DNA of 33,750 nucleotides from assembly GCA_049366815.1 (NCBI GenBank), contig JBMNCO010000143.1, positions 1-33,750 of the forward strand, read 5' to 3'. The notes beneath the pieces are model-generated. The model searched no databases and was not told the DNA's origin. It was given only the letters and a program-made list of their open reading frames with translations. Positions 32,303 to 33,750 of this stretch are shown here, in pieces; position 1 is the stretch's first letter, and each line of letters opens with the position of its first letter. Source of the DNA: CAYNYM01 sp049366815. Lineage in GTDB: Bacteria; Desulfobacterota; DSM-4660; Desulfatiglandales; HGW-15. A program made the position numbers and the translations under genes.

Positions 32303-32321
32303 TCAAAAAATCGTTTTTTGA
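32303..32321. terminator. A/T hairpin between convergent genes
   Basis: TCAAAAAA (32303-32310), TCG, TTTTTTGA (32314-32321) is a perfect dyad just past the motA stop. On either strand it ends in a T-run, but the stem has almost no G+C, so termination is doubtful. A second dyad, GGGTGAG (32224-32230) and CTCACCC (32249-32255), lies right after the split-barrel gene. Confidence 0.3.
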
Positions 32322-32336
32322 CTTCCTGGGCGACCT

Positions 32337-33200
32337 TCAGCCCTGGGCCTTGGACAACTGGAGCGCCGTCTTCCGGCTGCGGGTCCGGAGCCTGGGATTG
32401 GGTTGGATCTTGAACTTTTCCCGGATCTTTTCGATGGACACGAGCCGGCCGCTTCTGAGGGACGGCGTAAGAAAGGATTTTAGTTTGACTTCAAGATGCC
32501 TCGGATTCAGTTCGCTTTCAATGGCGATAATCCCTTCCATGATGATCTTTTGTAAAAGCAGTTCGTGATCCGTCCTCTCCCTGATGTTGGCTGCAAAGGG
32601 AAGAAGAAAGAAGTTTGCGAAGATGACTCCATAAAGGGTTGATGTCAGAGCGATTGGAATGGTGGCGAGAATGACCGATGTGTCTCCAATTCCCGTGAGC
32701 ATGCCGATGAGACCGACCACGCTGCCTACGAGGCCGAAGGCAGGGCAGATCTCGGCCATGGTTCGCAACACCCTCTCGGATTCCTCCCGTCTTGTCTTGA
32801 AAAAATACATCTCGGTCTTCAGGATATCCCTGATCTGTTGAGGCGGATAACCGTCTACGATAAAACCAAGGGCTCTTCTCAAAAAAAGTATGGATGTCTC
32901 TCCCTCATCCTCCTGGAGGGAGAGAAGACCTTTTAATCTGCTCTTGACCGAGAGGTCTATGAGGATCTCCACGATTTCATCCGGTTCTTTGATCCTTGTC
33001 CTGGAGGATGTCTTGAGCACCTGCCACAGGATCGCCAACCGTTTGGTTCTGAAGCTCATGAGCGTGGCGCCCAGGGTGCCCCCCACCACGATACACAAGG
33101 CCGCCAGATTGAAATACAGGCCGATATTGCCGCTGAAAGCGAATCCCATAGCAATGAGAAGCACACAGGAGAACAATCCGATGATTTTTTTTCGTTCCAT
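32337..33200 (-). CDS. motA: Flagellar motor stator protein MotA
   Basis: Forms with MotB the proton (or sodium) channel that drives the flagellar rotor. The 287-residue protein has four membrane helices (about 5-22, 27-48, 151-171, 183-203), a cytoplasmic loop rich in charged residues and the conserved proline of ICPAFGLVGSVVG (P153). It begins seven bases after the motB stop. The order on the minus strand is motB then motA, the reverse of E. coli. The identity is clear from fold and partner. Confidence 0.92.
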   Translation of the reverse strand: MERKKIIGLFSCVLLIAMGFAFSGNIGLYFNLAALCIVVGGTLGATLMSFRTKRLAILWQVLKTSSRTRIKEPDEIVEILIDLSVKSRLKGLLSLQEDEGETSILFLRRALGFIVDGYPPQQIRDILKTEMYFFKTRREESERVLRTMAEICPAFGLVGSVVGLIGMLTGIGDTSVILATIPIALTSTLYGVIFANFFLLPFAANIRERTDHELLLQKIIMEGIIAIESELNPRHLEVKLKSFLTPSLRSGRLVSIEKIREKFKIQPNPRLRTRSRKTALQLSKAQG

Positions 33201-33207
33201 GTATCCT

Positions 33208-33750
33208 TTACCTCAGGTCTTCAAAGTGGATGTGTTCGTGACCGGAGCGTGGCCGGTCATTCAAGTTGGCGGCCGGTGAAGCATTGAACGTGCCGTAGGG
33301 TCTTTCTTTCGTCATAATGATTTCCACCCGCCGATTGGCGGCGCGGCTTTCCGGGTCTATATCGTCTCGAACCGGTTGATACTCCGCGTGGCCTGTCACA
33401 TAGACGTGGTCCGGAGGAATGGCCGCCTCATCCATGAGGAACCTCGCCGTCACACAGGCGCGCATTGTCGACAACTCCCAATTCGACGGGAACTCCTCCG
33501 TGCTGATGGGGACATCGTCGGTGTGTCCCACTACATTGACCGCGAAGGAGGTTTCCCGCAGGATCCCTGCAATCTTTCTGAGGGATTCGACGGCCTCGGG
33601 TTTTAACGCGGCCTTACCCGAATCAAAAAGCACGTCACCGGTCAGGATGATCCTTACGGCCTTGTCTTTGACAAGATCCACGGAAGCGATATCCTTCAGG
33701 TCTTCAGACACCAACACCTGTCTGCTGCGTTGATAGAGCATGGACATATC
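33208..33750 (-). CDS. motB: Flagellar motor protein MotB, C-terminal part (cut by window edge)
   Basis: The frame is open to the right edge, so the N-terminus, including the membrane helix with the ion-binding aspartate, is outside the window. What is visible is the OmpA-like peptidoglycan-binding domain: DVLFDSGKAALKPEA, VVGHTDDVPIS, NWELSTMRACVTARF and the GHAEYQPV and RAANRRVEI segments typical of MotB. It is followed after seven bases by motA. A lone OmpA-family protein is excluded by this pairing. Confidence 0.9.
   Translation of the reverse strand, partial: DMSMLYQRSRQVLVSEDLKDIASVDLVKDKAVRIILTGDVLFDSGKAALKPEAVESLRKIAGILRETSFAVNVVGHTDDVPISTEEFPSNWELSTMRACVTARFLMDEAAIPPDHVYVTGHAEYQPVRDDIDPESRAANRRVEIIMTKERPYGTFNASPAANLNDRPRSGHEHIHFEDLR

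Overview
The window is a GC-rich stretch of bacterial chromosome, almost all of it housekeeping genes, with a few intergenic islands that hold repeats and regulatory structures. Split glycine-cleavage P protein genes, a PgpH-type 7TM-HD protein, a lone ExeA-like ATPase, a class II photolyase, a DUF523-DUF1722 protein and a methyltransferase with a Cys-rich tail together suggest a member of the Desulfobacterota (the former Deltaproteobacteria). This is an inference from gene content and remembered family members. I see no rRNA, tRNA, CRISPR array, transposase or prophage.

Layout. 1-421: no convincing gene. 422-5785 (-): an AsnC/Lrp-type regulator, then gcvH, gcvPA, gcvPB, lipB and lipA, so the glycine cleavage H and P proteins sit with the two enzymes that make the lipoyl arm of H. 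Divergent from this at 5992 (+) is lpdA, the L protein. No gcvT is present. 7498-9374 (-): gltX and a TerB-like gene. 9641-12105 (-): tsaD, a DUF2062 membrane protein and rsmA. 12106-12713: a non-coding island packed with hairpins. 12714-20179 (-): a compact run yjbQ, phoH, pgpH, ybeY, pdxJ, acpS, tsaE, lysC and a helix-hairpin-helix protein, most with overlapping or touching ends, and therefore probably one long operon. 20509-22438 (-): a thioredoxin with an N-terminal zinc ribbon, and an MFS exporter. 22567-24691 (+): cvpA, mazG and a monofunctional transglycosylase. 24821-25006 (-): a small Cys-rich gene behind a consensus sigma-70 promoter. 25239-27027 (+): plsC and an ExeA-like ATPase. 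27176-30312: a flavin-type split-barrel protein and a class II photolyase (-), with a RudS-like DUF523-DUF1722 gene divergent on + . 30321-31391 (-): a methyltransferase/zinc-ribbon fusion whose leader holds a strong intrinsic terminator. 31827-32222 (+): a second split-barrel protein. 32337 to the right edge (-): motB (cut by the window) and motA.

The most interesting material lies outside the main genes: (i) a perfect dyad placed exactly between the -35 and -10 of the AsnC/Lrp-type gene, and a second dyad at the start site of the gcv operon; (ii) an island of hairpins at 12262-12635; (iii) two diverged copies of an approximately 80-bp dyad element at 20352-20431 and 31691-31768; (iv) a promoter-terminator pair just upstream of the methyltransferase gene, which is either a small RNA or an attenuator; (v) the small Cys-rich gene with its near-ideal promoter. 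All positions and motifs were read by eye, and functions are by family recognition without any database search.
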